NCBI GenBank assembly: GCA_903832775.1
Contig: CAILCX010000176.1
Coordinates: 27,476-91,475 of the forward strand
Reading direction: 5' to 3'
Length of the DNA: 64,000 nucleotides
DNA from: an uncultured Methylobacter sp.
GTDB taxonomy: Bacteria; Pseudomonadota; Gammaproteobacteria; Methylococcales; Methylomonadaceae
In this document: piece after piece, positions 19,975-29,147 of the stretch
Layout of the letters: every line of letters begins with the position of its first letter
Position numbering within the stretch: the first letter of the stretch is position 1
Notes under the pieces: model-generated
Databases searched by the model: none
What the model was told of the DNA's origin: nothing
What the model saw: only the letters and a program-made list of their open reading frames with translations
Made by a program: the position numbers and the translations under genes

Positions 19975-20270
19975 AAGTCCATGTTCTTCGATCAGCCGTC
20001 AATTATCTCGCAAAAGCCCGTAAATTTTATGATCGCCAGGAAGCAGGGATTGGTGATTATTTTTTTGACAGTTTTTTTTCTGAAATAGATTCACTGGTTC
20101 TTTTTGGTGGGATTCATTCAGTTCATTTCGGTTTTCACCGTCTTCTGGCAAAGCGGTTTCCCTACGCAATTTATTACAAGGTTCGAAATGGTGAAGCTAT
20201 CGTATTTCGTGTGCTTGATTGCAGGCACGATCCAAATCGACTTCGTGTGATTTTTGAAGCTATTAAATAA
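19971..20270 (+). CDS. ParE/RelE-family toxin
   Basis: The 99-residue protein has the RelE/ParE fold sequence pattern. The N-terminal helix pair contains RSAVNYLAKARKFYD, followed by LLAKRFPYAIYY and the C-terminal FRVLDCRHDPNRLR strand. Relatives act as gyrase poisons or ribosome-dependent RNases, and which applies here cannot be told. Translational coupling to the antitoxin is standard for type II modules. Confidence 0.87.
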   Translation: MKVHVLRSAVNYLAKARKFYDRQEAGIGDYFFDSFFSEIDSLVLFGGIHSVHFGFHRLLAKRFPYAIYYKVRNGEAIVFRVLDCRHDPNRLRVIFEAIK

Positions 20271-20360
20271 AGGCAAGCGAAATTTTATAAAGGGGAAGTC
20301 CACTTTAAATCTACTTGCAGTACATAAATAATCACCAACCACTTTAGGAACACTATCTCT

Positions 20361-21122
20361 ATGGCTTTACCTCCACTAACCAAACGTGAACAAGTACGCG
20401 AATCAGCTTTTAGCACGGTTTGGTCTGAACAACTAAATGATGCGTTTAAAAACATTGCACCTTATTATGACCGTGGCAATCAGGTCGCCAGCTTGGGTTG
20501 CTGGAACTGGTTTTTACGTACCTTTATGTCGATGATTGAAGTACAGCCAAATCAGCGCGTACTTGATGTCTGTGCTGGCACCAATGCGATAGGCATAGCT
20601 TTGCTTAAACGTGAACCAACATTGGAAATCAACGCTGTTGATCGTAGTGTCGATATGCAGGAAGTAGGTCGTCAACGGGCTGAGAAATTAGGTTTCAAGA
20701 TTAATAGCACGATTGCTGATGTTCATACTTTACCTTTTCCCGATAACCATTTTGATGTGGTGACCTTGCAATTTGCCTCGCGTCATTTAAAAATCGCCCA
20801 CATGTTCGGCGAGATTAATCGCGTTTTAAAACCTGGTGGACATTTTTATCATTGCGATATGTTACGACCCAGCAATAAAGTTGTAGAAAAAGTTTATTAC
20901 GCTTATTTACGCTTGTGTCTGAGCGGTACGGGTTTGCTGTTTCGCAGCAGTCCTGAGGCCTACAATTTGATTCAGTATTTTATCAGCGCGCTGGAAATTT
21001 TTTATTCAACTGAAGAGTTGTCTATTTTGCTGGAAGAACAGGGTTACACAGAAGTTTCGGCAAAAGCCATCTTTTCAGGGATGCTAGGTTGCCATAGTGC
21101 GCGTAAGCCTTTGGTGGTTTGA
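20361..21122 (+). CDS. UbiE/COQ5-like SAM methyltransferase
   Basis: The 253-residue class I methyltransferase has FKNIAPYYDRGN near residue 34, a SAM motif I of VLDVCAGTNAIGIALL, and the LPFPDNHFDVV and INRVLKPGGHF segments of the UbiE family (C-methylation of quinone precursors). It is diverged from canonical UbiE: motif I reads CAGTNAIG rather than the usual GTGD-type loop. It could be a second quinone methyltransferase or act on another substrate. It stands next to the cytochrome block, so a link to a specialised quinone is possible but unproven. Confidence 0.75.
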   Translation: MALPPLTKREQVRESAFSTVWSEQLNDAFKNIAPYYDRGNQVASLGCWNWFLRTFMSMIEVQPNQRVLDVCAGTNAIGIALLKREPTLEINAVDRSVDMQEVGRQRAEKLGFKINSTIADVHTLPFPDNHFDVVTLQFASRHLKIAHMFGEINRVLKPGGHFYHCDMLRPSNKVVEKVYYAYLRLCLSGTGLLFRSSPEAYNLIQYFISALEIFYSTEELSILLEEQGYTEVSAKAIFSGMLGCHSARKPLVV

Positions 21123-21158
21123 TTTTCCAAGGCCTACAAACGATTGTGGTTAATATTG

Positions 21159-21194
21159 ATCCCGCCTAAACGCAAATGCGAGTTTAGGCGGGAT
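21159..21194. terminator. Bidirectional terminator, UbiE-like / ispG
   Basis: A perfect 13-bp stem (21159-21171 with 21182-21194) has a 10-nt loop that can pair further. It is followed on the plus strand by TGATTTT. It lies between convergent genes and ends five nt before the ispG stop codon. Confidence 0.75.
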
Positions 21195-21199
21195 TGATT

Positions 21200-22417
21200 T
21201 TAAGCCGCGTAATGCGTTTCGATATAGCGTTGCACGATTTCCTGGAATTCTTCCGCAATTCTGTCGCCCTTTAAGGTAACGGTTTTTTCGCCATCTTCAT
21301 AAACCGGCGCTACCGGTGTTTCACCAGTACCGGGAAGGCTGATACCGATATTGGCGCTTTTGCTTTCGCCCGGTCCATTAACCACACAGCCCATAACCGC
21401 AACTTCCATCGTTTCCACGCCGGGATATTGGGTGCGCCAGACTGGCATTTGATCGCGCAGATAACCTTGAATATCCATCGCCAGTTTTTGGAAATAATCG
21501 CTGGTGGTGCGACCGCAACCGGGGCAGGAGATAACCATCGGGGTGAACGAGCGAAAGCCCATGGTTTGGAGTATTTCCTGGCCAACGATAACTTCCTGGG
21601 TTCTGGAAGCGCCGGGTTCTGGGGTCAGGGAAATGCGAATGGTGTCGCCGATGCCTTGTTGCATCAATACCGATAAAGCGGCAGAGGAAGACACGATGCC
21701 TTTGGAGCCTATGCCGGCTTCGGTCAGTCCCAAATGCAGCGCATAATCGCAACGGCTGGACAGGTCTTGATAAATATTGATCAGTTCCTGAACATTGCTG
21801 ATTTTGCAGGATAAGATAATTTGGTTTTTGCTGAGTCCAATTTCTTCGGCTTTAGCGGCGCTTTCTAGGGCGGACAAGACGATGGCTTTTCGGGTAACGG
21901 CAGCTAGGGGTTCGGGTGTTTGTAAGTTCCTGTTTTCATCGAGCAAACGGGTTAATACCGCTTGATCCAAACTGCCGCCGTTGACGCCGATACGGACTGG
22001 TTTGTTATATTGACAGGCAAATTCGATCATTTGCTGGAATTGTGGGTCACGGCTTTTACCGCGTCCTACGTTGCCGGGATTAATGCGGTATTTATCCAAG
22101 GCCTGGGCGCAGTCTGGATATTTTTCCAAGAGTTTATGGCCGTTAAAATGAAAATCGCCAACGATCGGTGTGTGGTTGCCTTTTTTGTCCAACTGGTTGC
22201 GGATTTCGGCAACAGCTTTGGCAGCTTCTTCAGAGTTGACGGTTATTCTGACCAGTTCTGAACCCGCATCAGCCAGTTCGATGATCTGGTTAACAGTAGC
22301 CAAAACATTAACGGTATCGGTATTAGTCATCGACTGAACAACGATAGGCGCGCCGCCACCGACTTTAACATCGCCGACTAAAACTTGATGAGTGATTTTT
22401 CTAAGGCTGATAGACAT
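21200..22417 (-). CDS. ispG: 4-hydroxy-3-methylbut-2-enyl diphosphate synthase
   Basis: IspG is the [4Fe-4S] enzyme of the MEP isoprenoid pathway that reductively opens MEcPP to HMBPP. The protein opens with a TIM-barrel containing [10 protein letters not shown]. The cluster cysteines are in SCPGCGRT and [10 protein letters not shown]. The ATG at 22417 is preferred to a TTG two codons upstream. In many relatives it lies beside rodZ or hisS, but here it stands alone between a convergent methyltransferase and a divergent phosphoesterase. Confidence 0.97.
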   Translation of the reverse strand: MSISLRKITHQVLVGDVKVGGGAPIVVQSMTNTDTVNVLATVNQIIELADAGSELVRITVNSEEAAKAVAEIRNQLDKKGNHTPIVGDFHFNGHKLLEKYPDCAQALDKYRINPGNVGRGKSRDPQFQQMIEFACQYNKPVRIGVNGGSLDQAVLTRLLDENRNLQTPEPLAAVTRKAIVLSALESAAKAEEIGLSKNQIILSCKISNVQELINIYQDLSSRCDYALHLGLTEAGIGSKGIVSSSAALSVLMQQGIGDTIRISLTPEPGASRTQEVIVGQEILQTMGFRSFTPMVISCPGCGRTTSDYFQKLAMDIQGYLRDQMPVWRTQYPGVETMEVAVMGCVVNGPGESKSANIGISLPGTGETPVAPVYEDGEKTVTLKGDRIAEEFQEIVQRYIETHYAA

Positions 22418-22504
22418 GTGCAAAATCTTTTTGAAAAGGTTACAGTTAACGGGAATATTGTTGTTAAATTATACGCTGATACAGCCAATTGAGTAGAGTT
22501 TAGT

Positions 22505-23233
22505 GTGAGGATAAATTATTTTTCTGATGTACATCTGGAGTTCGGTATGCTGGAAGTGCCGAATAATGACGCGGACATCATCGTTGCAGCAGGTGATATC
22601 GGCATTAGTACGCAAGGTTTGGAGTGGTTGAAAACGCTCAATAAACCGGTTATTTATGTGGCAGGCAATCACGAGTTTTATACTCATGACTATCAGGAAA
22701 CTTTATTGTCGCTACGCAGGCAGTGCGCTGATAGCAATATTAATTTTCTTGAAAATGACTGTTTTGTTTTTCAGGGTGTGCGTTTTTTAGGTTGCACGCT
22801 ATGGGCAGATTTGTTTGTAGATGGTGAAAAAAAGGCCGAGGCTTTAGGCAAGACCTTAAATGACTTCAGGAAGATTCAATTCGAGCAAAAGCCTTTTGAT
22901 ACGCTGGAGTTTAGTCATTTACATCAAATTTCAAAAAAGTGGCTAAAAGATGAATTAGCCCGGCCCTTTGCCGGTAAAACAGTGGTCGTAACCCATCATG
23001 CACCTTCCATGTGGAGTTGGAAAGATTCTGCTGAGGCGCTTAAGAAAATTGCCTATTGCAATGATTTAAAGTATTTTTTACATGAAAATGAAATTGAAGT
23101 CTGGTTTCATGGTCATGTTCATAGTCCGGCAGATTATCGTATTGCAGGCGCCAGAATCTTGTGTAATCCCAGAGGTTACATCGGCAAGAAACTGGTTCCC
23201 GGTTTTGATCCGAACAGGGTGGTGGATATTTAA
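22505..23233 (+). CDS. Calcineurin-like metallophosphoesterase
   Basis: The 242-residue protein has all motifs of the calcineurin-like phosphoesterase superfamily: SDVHLEF near the start, AAGDIG, VAGNHEFY, THHAP and FHGHVHSP. These bind a dinuclear metal centre. The substrate is not predictable. It starts with GTG. A 13-bp hairpin follows the stop. Confidence 0.88.
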   Translation: MRINYFSDVHLEFGMLEVPNNDADIIVAAGDIGISTQGLEWLKTLNKPVIYVAGNHEFYTHDYQETLLSLRRQCADSNINFLENDCFVFQGVRFLGCTLWADLFVDGEKKAEALGKTLNDFRKIQFEQKPFDTLEFSHLHQISKKWLKDELARPFAGKTVVVTHHAPSMWSWKDSAEALKKIAYCNDLKYFLHENEIEVWFHGHVHSPADYRIAGARILCNPRGYIGKKLVPGFDPNRVVDI

Positions 23234-23244
23234 TATTAAATGGC

Positions 23245-23282
23245 TGTGTAAATGATAAATCCTTAAAGCTATCATTTACACA
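23245..23282. terminator. Hairpin after phosphoesterase gene
   Basis: A perfect 13-bp AT-rich stem (23245-23257 with 23270-23282) has a 12-nt loop and begins 12 nt after the stop. No T-run follows, so it may be a weak terminator or an mRNA 3' stabilising hairpin. Confidence 0.5.
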
Positions 23283-23375
23283 TCAGTTTGAATTGTTAAC
23301 TGATATTACTATCGCGACGGGGTTTTTTAATCGGGTTCTTGCAACCCATCGCGAGATCATTTATTAATTCGGCTG

Positions 23376-23978
23376 TCATTTAACTCCCCACTCTTGTCTG
23401 AGTTTTTGTCTGTTTAAAGCCAGCCACTGGATTGCAATGATCGGTATTGCCGAGTCTATTTCACCGTTTTCAAGCATAAGATAGGCTTCATCAAAGGATA
23501 CAGTTCGTACCCAGATATCTTCATCTTCATGGTCAAGGCCATGAATACCCCCGACTGTAGTGCTATCAACCTTGCCGCAAAACAGCGTGATCCATTCGGA
23601 TGACCCGCCTGGCGTGGTATAAAATTCGTTAATAACCATCAGTTGCTGAATTTCACAGCCGGCTTCTTCCAGAGATTCGCGATAGGCAACTGCTTCGGCA
23701 ACTTCTCCTTCCTCGATGGCGCCGGCAACAATCTCCACCAGCCAGGCTTTATCCGCTTTTAAAATAGCGCCAGTTCTGAATTGTTCGATCAACACCACTT
23801 TGTCGGCATCCGGGTCATATAACAGTACCGCAACGCAGTTGCCGCGCCGAAATAACTCTCTGGTGATTTCAGAACTCCAGCCGCCGCCATACAAAGTGTG
23901 TTTAAGGCGGTATCGTTCAAGACGAAAAAAACCCTGGTAAATGACCTCCTTATTTAATATTTCAAACTTCTTATCCAT
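23376..23978 (-). CDS. nudF: ADP-ribose pyrophosphatase, NudF-type
   Basis: The 200-residue Nudix hydrolase resembles NudF, which cleaves ADP-ribose to AMP and ribose-5-phosphate. The Nudix box runs from GAIEEGEVAEAV to RESLEEAG (metal-binding RESLEE). The start at 23978 (MDKKFEIL) is chosen because the longer frame runs back into the upstream gene. The chosen start overlaps that gene's stop by 8 nt. Coupling to a sorbosone dehydrogenase-like gene is unusual and may just reflect a short operon. Confidence 0.88.
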   Translation of the reverse strand: MDKKFEILNKEVIYQGFFRLERYRLKHTLYGGGWSSEITRELFRRGNCVAVLLYDPDADKVVLIEQFRTGAILKADKAWLVEIVAGAIEEGEVAEAVAYRESLEEAGCEIQQLMVINEFYTTPGGSSEWITLFCGKVDSTTVGGIHGLDHEDEDIWVRTVSFDEAYLMLENGEIDSAIPIIAIQWLALNRQKLRQEWGVK

Positions 23979-25086
23979 GGTTGCCTTTGTATTCGACCTT
24001 ATAAATGACACCCAGCTTGTCATCACTGATTAACAGGCTACCATTGGGCATTTCCAGTACGTCAACAGGGCGCCCAAGGACTTCATTGCTTTTGCTTAGC
24101 CAGCCGTCAATAAAGGTTTGTTCGGAAATCGGTTTGCCTTGATTAAATTTAACCAGCGCGATGCGATAACCTTGCGGCTCAGACCGGTTCCAGGAACCAT
24201 GTTGTGCGACAAATAATTGCTGATGAAATTCGGCTGGAAAGTGTTTGCCACGATAAAAACGCAATCCCAGCGGAGCGCTATGAGCTTTGAATTTCCAAAC
24301 CGGTGCGGTAAATTGTCGACATTTTTTATCTGAGGAATAGTCAGGATCTGGGGTGTCGCCGCCATGACAATAAGGAAAACCAAAATGCTCACCTGAAGTC
24401 GTCCATTGATTAAGTTCATCAGCTGGTAAATCATCACCCAAATAATCGCGGCCATTATCGGTAAAAAACAGGGCACTGGTTTCCGGATTCCAGTCAAAGC
24501 CTACGGAACTGCGGATGCCTCTGGCAAGTTGTTCAAAGCCGCTACCATTGGTATTTAAACGAACCAGTGAGCTGAAGATCGGTTTATCAGGTTCGCAAAT
24601 ATTGCAGGGTGCGCCGACTGACGTGTAGAGTTTGTTATCGGGACCGATTCGTAGATATTTCCAGCCGTGATGTTGCTCTGAAGGGAATTGATCGTATACG
24701 ACAACCGCTTTGGGCGGATATGCTAACTGCTGCGTGATATGGTCGAAACGAATGATGCGGTTAACTTCGGCAACATAAAGGGTGTCATCTTTATAAGCAA
24801 CACCGTTAGGCATATAGAGTTGGCTGGCAAGAACATAGCGTTTATCGGCGAGGCCATCGTTATTACTGTCTTGCACGGCATAAACTACGCCTTCTTTCCC
24901 TGAACCGACAAAAACTATTCCGTTATTTCCCAAGGCCAAACTGCGGGCATTGGGCAGGTTTTCAGCGAAAATAGATATCGTAAATCCGGGCGGCAGTTTT
25001 AGTTGGCTAAGTAGGTCTTTATGACTATTGTCTTGGGCAAGGGCAAAACAAGGCAATAAAAACAAAATTACTTTTATAATAAGCAT
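23971..25086 (-). CDS. PQQ-dependent sugar/sorbosone dehydrogenase-like
   Basis: The 371-residue exported beta-propeller protein has a signal peptide (to about CFALA-QD), then LPPGFTISIFAENLPNARSL, and the GAPCNICEPD and GFDWNPET segments of the sorbosone dehydrogenase/soluble PQQ-glucose dehydrogenase fold. Members oxidise sugars or are of unknown substrate, and binding of PQQ is not certain here. The start at 25086 follows an AGGAG site by 6-7 nt, while earlier ATGs lie before that site. Confidence 0.85.
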   Translation of the reverse strand: MLIIKVILFLLPCFALAQDNSHKDLLSQLKLPPGFTISIFAENLPNARSLALGNNGIVFVGSGKEGVVYAVQDSNNDGLADKRYVLASQLYMPNGVAYKDDTLYVAEVNRIIRFDHITQQLAYPPKAVVVYDQFPSEQHHGWKYLRIGPDNKLYTSVGAPCNICEPDKPIFSSLVRLNTNGSGFEQLARGIRSSVGFDWNPETSALFFTDNGRDYLGDDLPADELNQWTTSGEHFGFPYCHGGDTPDPDYSSDKKCRQFTAPVWKFKAHSAPLGLRFYRGKHFPAEFHQQLFVAQHGSWNRSEPQGYRIALVKFNQGKPISEQTFIDGWLSKSNEVLGRPVDVLEMPNGSLLISDDKLGVIYKVEYKGNHG

Positions 25087-25202
25087 CGGAATCTCCTTCA
25101 TCAATAAACTTTAAGTTATATTAGCACTGGTGGTAGGGTTGGAATTTGTTATTTACTCCCCCATATTGATCAAACCTTAACATAATTCAAAAGGCTAAAG
25201 TT

Positions 25203-26078
25203 ATGATGCGTATATTTCTTTTTTTGGCGACCAATGCGGCTATCTTGGTTGTGGTCAGTATAATTTTTAATGTTTTGGGCTTAAGCGGCACGCTGGATGC
25301 CCAAGGCGTTGATCTTAATCTTAATGCTCTTTTAGTCATGTCGGCAGTTATTGGCATGACCGGTTCGGTTATTTCGTTGGCGATGTCCAAGTGGTCAGCG
25401 AAAAAAGCGATGGGTGTACGGGTAATTGTGCAACCCCAGAATCAAACCGAACAATGGCTGTTCGACATTGTTGCTAAATTGGCTAGGCAGGCAGATATCG
25501 GCATGCCCGAAGTTGGCATTTTCGAAACGCCCGAATCCAATGCCTTTGCAACCGGTATGAGTAAAAATAGTGCCTTGGTGGCCGTCAGTACCGGTTTGCT
25601 ACGAAACATGAATGCCGATGAAGTTGAAGCGGTTGTCGGTCATGAAATCAGTCATGTTGCCAATGGCGATATGGTGACGATGGCTTTAATGCAGGGTGTA
25701 GTCAATACTTTTGTTTACTTTTTTGCGACTATCATCGGTCATGTTGTTGATCGGGTGGTGTTTAAAACCGAACGTGGTTATGGCCCGGCTTATTACATTA
25801 CCCAGATGGTGGCACAGCTAGTGTTGGGTATTTTGGCGTCTATGCTGGTTATGTGGTTCTCAAGGTATCGTGAATTTAAGGCTGACGCGGGCGGCGCAAA
25901 ACTGGCTGGACGTGAAAAAATGATTGGCGCGCTGCGTGCCTTGCAACGCGGTCAGGAAGCGGTTGAGCTTCCGGGCCAATTGGCAGCATTCGGTATTAAC
26001 GGTGGCGGTGTCAGCAAGTTTTTTATGAGTCATCCGCCTTTGGAAGAGCGCATTGCCGCCTTGCAAAACAATCGTTAA
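25203..26078 (+). CDS. htpX: Membrane zinc protease HtpX
   Basis: HtpX is the inner-membrane M48 metalloprotease that degrades misfolded membrane proteins, usually under envelope stress control. The 291-residue protein has two N-terminal membrane helices, the zinc motif HEISH (147-151), further helices at about 155-215, and the downstream SRYREFKADAGG segment with the third ligand Glu. A possible alternative start is the second ATG. A hairpin follows about 40 nt after the stop. Confidence 0.96.
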   Translation: MMRIFLFLATNAAILVVVSIIFNVLGLSGTLDAQGVDLNLNALLVMSAVIGMTGSVISLAMSKWSAKKAMGVRVIVQPQNQTEQWLFDIVAKLARQADIGMPEVGIFETPESNAFATGMSKNSALVAVSTGLLRNMNADEVEAVVGHEISHVANGDMVTMALMQGVVNTFVYFFATIIGHVVDRVVFKTERGYGPAYYITQMVAQLVLGILASMLVMWFSRYREFKADAGGAKLAGREKMIGALRALQRGQEAVELPGQLAAFGINGGGVSKFFMSHPPLEERIAALQNNR

Positions 26079-26120
26079 TGAATGAGTTGGCTGAAAATTA
26101 CTTTCAGCTTGTGAGAGTGG

Positions 26121-26149
26121 AGGCGCATCTTGTGCGATCTGATGCGCCT
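26121..26149 (+). terminator. Likely terminator of htpX
   Basis: A 9-bp GC-rich stem (26121-26129 with 26141-26149) has an 11-nt loop. It is followed by TGTTCCT, a poor T tract. Confidence 0.5.
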
Positions 26150-26256
26150 TGTTCCTAAATACATCCTTTAGATTAAGGGAGATTTAGGAAATAACTTGAG
26201 TAATAAGAACTCTCCAGAATGGAGAAGGGAATTATAATTAAGTTGATTTCTCTACC

Positions 26257-26490
26257 ATGATCCAAAACCAGTTTATCCGATTTAAACTATCTTTGTCTTA
26301 CGATCAATTTTTTCAGGTCTATCAAGGCATAGCCAAAAATGTGTCAGTTATCGCCGAGGATGGCCGCAGAGTGGCTTTTCCTGCAGGTAGAATTCAATCT
26401 TTTTTGACCCGGCAAGGCATTAACGGCTATTTTGAAATGGAATTAACACCTGAAAATAAATTTGTCAGCATTAAAAAAATTGAATGCTGA
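26257..26490 (+). CDS. DUF2835 family protein
   Basis: The 77-residue protein matches the DUF2835 family, found in gammaproteobacteria. It has a conserved FRFKLSLSYDQF-like start (here IRFKLSLSYDQFFQVYQG) and RVAFPAGRIQSFLT, followed by GYFEMEL. Its function is unknown. It is the first gene of a tight unit with DUF445 and an esterase, with only 6 nt to the next gene. Confidence 0.85.
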   Translation: MIQNQFIRFKLSLSYDQFFQVYQGIAKNVSVIAEDGRRVAFPAGRIQSFLTRQGINGYFEMELTPENKFVSIKKIEC

Positions 26491-26496
26491 TTTGTA

Positions 26497-27279
26497 ATGA
26501 AAAATCCCTATCACAAAAAACTACGAATTATTACCCAAGAAATGATTAACGAATATAAAGAATACCTGGAAAACAAAAGTTTTATGACCAATCTCATTTC
26601 GGTGGGTGTTATTTTTATAGGCTATATATGGCCTGGGCAATCGGAGTTTATCAAATCGATTGGTTTTTTTGCGCTTTCGGGAGCCATTACCAATTGGTTG
26701 GCTATTCATATGCTGTTTGAGAAAGTGCCTTATTTATATGGCTCAGGCGTCATACCCGCGCGGTTTGAAGAATTCAAACTGTCGATTAAACAATTGATGA
26801 TGCAGCAATTTTTTACCGCAGAAAATATCGAACAATTTATCGAATCCGAAGAGGAGCAAGGTAAAGGCGTGTTAAATCTGGAGCCTTTGTTGAATGCCGT
26901 TAATTATGACAAGGTCTACGAAGGCTTGGTTTCCTCGATTATGGAATCTTCTTTTGGCGGTATGTTGATGATGATGGGAGGTGAAGAAGCATTGGTTCCT
27001 TTAAAAGAACCTTTTACCGAAAAAATGAAAATCACCCTCACTGAAATGGTTGACTCAGACCGCTTTAAAACGGCGTTAAAACAGGGTCTGGATGCACATA
27101 AAATTGGCGGCGATATTATTGGTAAAATTGAATCAGTCATTGATAAACGCCTTAGTGAGTTAACGCCGCAATTGGTTAAGGAAATGGTTCAGGCAATTAT
27201 TCGCGAGCATTTGGGCTGGCTGGTTGTTTGGGGTGGCGTCTTCGGCGGATTGATGGGCGCTTTGTTCGCTTTTGCCTGA
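26497..27279 (+). CDS. DUF445 family membrane protein
   Basis: The 260-residue protein has N-terminal membrane segments (about 30-46 and 54-72), then ALSGAITNWLAIHMLFEKVP, the DUF445 hallmark. A long helical region and a C-terminal membrane anchor (about 240-259) follow. DUF445 proteins are conserved inner-membrane proteins of unknown role. Its stop shares one nucleotide with the start of the esterase gene, indicating coupling. Confidence 0.85.
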   Translation: MKNPYHKKLRIITQEMINEYKEYLENKSFMTNLISVGVIFIGYIWPGQSEFIKSIGFFALSGAITNWLAIHMLFEKVPYLYGSGVIPARFEEFKLSIKQLMMQQFFTAENIEQFIESEEEQGKGVLNLEPLLNAVNYDKVYEGLVSSIMESSFGGMLMMMGGEEALVPLKEPFTEKMKITLTEMVDSDRFKTALKQGLDAHKIGGDIIGKIESVIDKRLSELTPQLVKEMVQAIIREHLGWLVVWGGVFGGLMGALFAFA

Positions 27280-28049
27280 TGGATACGGTCGCGCTGACAT
27301 TTGAGGAATTTGGCAATCCGGATCATTCTCCGTTGATTATCCTGCATGGTTTTTTTGCTTCATCGCGTAACTGGCGTCAGATTGCACAAAAACTATCCTC
27401 GCAGTTTCATGTTTATGTTCCTGATATGCGTAATCACGGGGCATCGATTCATCATCCGCTAATGAATTATCCGGTGATGGCCGCCGATTTGCTGCGTTTT
27501 ATGGATGATCGGGGCTTGGAAAAGGCCGGTCTATTGGGGCACAGCATGGGCGGCAAGGTGGCCATGTGGTTTGCACTGACAGCGCGCCAAAGGTTGGCTA
27601 AGCTGATTGTGGCCGACATTGCCCCGGTCAGTTATCAACACAGTTTTGACAATACCATACTCGCGTTAAAATCAATATCGCTGGCTGAGATTAATAACCG
27701 TAAACAGGCTGAAATACTACTTGCAGCGCACATACCAGAGCTGAGTTATCGTCAGTTTCTGCTGCAAAACATGATTCTAAAAGACGGAAAATATTGCTGG
27801 CGAGTAAATCTTGATATATTTCATGAAATGGCCCCTTTTATAGCCGCATTTCCGAAAACCGAGGACTTAGAGGCTTTTACGGATGAAGTATTATTTATTG
27901 CGGGAGGCGATTCAGATTTCGTTCAGCCTGAGGCTATAAACTCTTTATTCCCAAAAGCGATTATTAATACCATAGACCAGGCGGGACATTGGCTGCATGT
28001 GCAGCAACCGGATATTTTTACGACGCAGGTTGCAAGGTTTTTAGTTTAA
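27279..28049 (+). CDS. Alpha/beta hydrolase, YbfF-like esterase
   Basis: The 256-residue alpha/beta hydrolase has the oxyanion segment LHGFFASSRNW, the nucleophile elbow GHSMGG (Ser), a late Asp in GGDSDF and the terminal His in AGHWLHV. This pattern resembles YbfF esterases that cleave acyl esters. The ATG at 27279 overlaps the DUF445 stop by one nt. An upstream in-frame start would lie inside DUF445. Confidence 0.88.
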   Translation: MDTVALTFEEFGNPDHSPLIILHGFFASSRNWRQIAQKLSSQFHVYVPDMRNHGASIHHPLMNYPVMAADLLRFMDDRGLEKAGLLGHSMGGKVAMWFALTARQRLAKLIVADIAPVSYQHSFDNTILALKSISLAEINNRKQAEILLAAHIPELSYRQFLLQNMILKDGKYCWRVNLDIFHEMAPFIAAFPKTEDLEAFTDEVLFIAGGDSDFVQPEAINSLFPKAIINTIDQAGHWLHVQQPDIFTTQVARFLV

Positions 28050-28101
28050 AATAGGAAAGTAGGGGTGACCCAGGTTACCAAACGCCATCAATGGCAGGGA
28101 T

Positions 28102-28133
28102 GATTCAAGGCTTTAATCAGTCTTGGGTTTTTT
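28102..28133 (+). terminator. Possible intrinsic terminator before galU
   Basis: An imperfect stem of about 10 bp with several G-T pairs (28102-28111 with 28120-28129) has an 8-nt loop and overlaps the start of a T6 run. It probably ends the DUF2835-DUF445-esterase transcript. Confidence 0.45.
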
Positions 28134-28164
28134 AATGATCCGTTATTATCGAGTATATCTGAAG

Positions 28165-29046
28165 ATGAATTTAAAAATTAAAAAAGCAGTTTTTCCGGTT
28201 GCGGGTCTTGGAACCCGTTTTTTACCTGCCACCAAAGCCAGCCCCAAGGAAATGTTGCCGGTTGTTGACAAGCCTTTGATTCAGTATTGTGTTGAAGAAG
28301 CCGTGGCTGCCGGTGTTGATACGATTATATTTGTGACTGGCCGTAGTAAAAACGTGATCATGGATCACTTTGACAAAGCCTACGAACTTGAAAATGAATT
28401 GATTATTCGGGGTAAAACTGAAACCTTGAAAATGATTCGGGAAATGATGCCACCGAATGTTTCATTTGTGTTTATACGCCAGCCTGAGGCTTTGGGTTTG
28501 GGTCATGCGGTACTGTGTGCCAAGTCTGTTGTCGGTGATGAACCTTTTGCCGTTATTCTTGCAGACGACTTGATCACCAATTCAGGCGGTGCCGGTTGTT
28601 TGACCCAAATGGTTGAACAATATGATCAGAACCAGTGCAGCATCTTAGGCGTAGAAAGGGTTAATCCGCAGGAAACCGACAAATACGGTATTGTCAAAAC
28701 CAAAGAAATATCTTCGTCAGTGGGCTTGGTTGAACTGATAGTTGAAAAACCGGCACCAGAAAGAGCTCCGTCAAATCTGGGTGTGGTTGGGCGTTATATT
28801 TTAACCCCGGCGATTTTTGAAAAGATTGAAACAACTGAAAGAGGCGCTGGTGGTGAAATTCAGTTAACTGATGCTATCGCAGCCTTAATGACAGATGAAC
28901 AGGTATTGGCTTTTGAGTTTGATGGAAAACGTTATGATTGCGGATCGAAGCTAGGTTATTTACAGGCAACCGTTGAGTTTGGTTTGATGCATGAAGAGTT
29001 GAAAGGTGATTTCCTGGATTATCTGAGAAATCTGGTTTTGGATTAA
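28165..29046 (+). CDS. galU: UTP-glucose-1-phosphate uridylyltransferase
   Basis: GalU makes UDP-glucose from UTP and glucose-1-phosphate for envelope polysaccharide synthesis. The signature FPVAGLGTRFLPATKASPKE and the DKPLIQYCVEEA segment are complete, and GLGHAVLCAK and VGRYIL follow. The start at 28165 gives the standard N-terminus; an in-frame start 14 codons upstream would add residues encoded over the T-run. A strong terminator follows. Confidence 0.96.
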   Translation: MNLKIKKAVFPVAGLGTRFLPATKASPKEMLPVVDKPLIQYCVEEAVAAGVDTIIFVTGRSKNVIMDHFDKAYELENELIIRGKTETLKMIREMMPPNVSFVFIRQPEALGLGHAVLCAKSVVGDEPFAVILADDLITNSGGAGCLTQMVEQYDQNQCSILGVERVNPQETDKYGIVKTKEISSSVGLVELIVEKPAPERAPSNLGVVGRYILTPAIFEKIETTERGAGGEIQLTDAIAALMTDEQVLAFEFDGKRYDCGSKLGYLQATVEFGLMHEELKGDFLDYLRNLVLD

Positions 29047-29094
29047 GTTAATGTAGAGAAACTGGGGGCGGATTTATTCGCCCTTTCAATATTA

Positions 29095-29135
29095 AAAAAG
29101 CCACAAAGAAGGTTTGCCATTCTTTGTGGCTTTTT
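29095..29135. terminator. Strong bidirectional terminator, galU / hpnN
   Basis: A perfect 16-bp stem (29095-29110 with 29120-29135) has a 9-nt loop. A5 and T5 at the stem ends provide a T-run on both strands. It lies between two convergent genes. Confidence 0.92.
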
Positions 29136-29147
29136 AATTAAGGGGGG

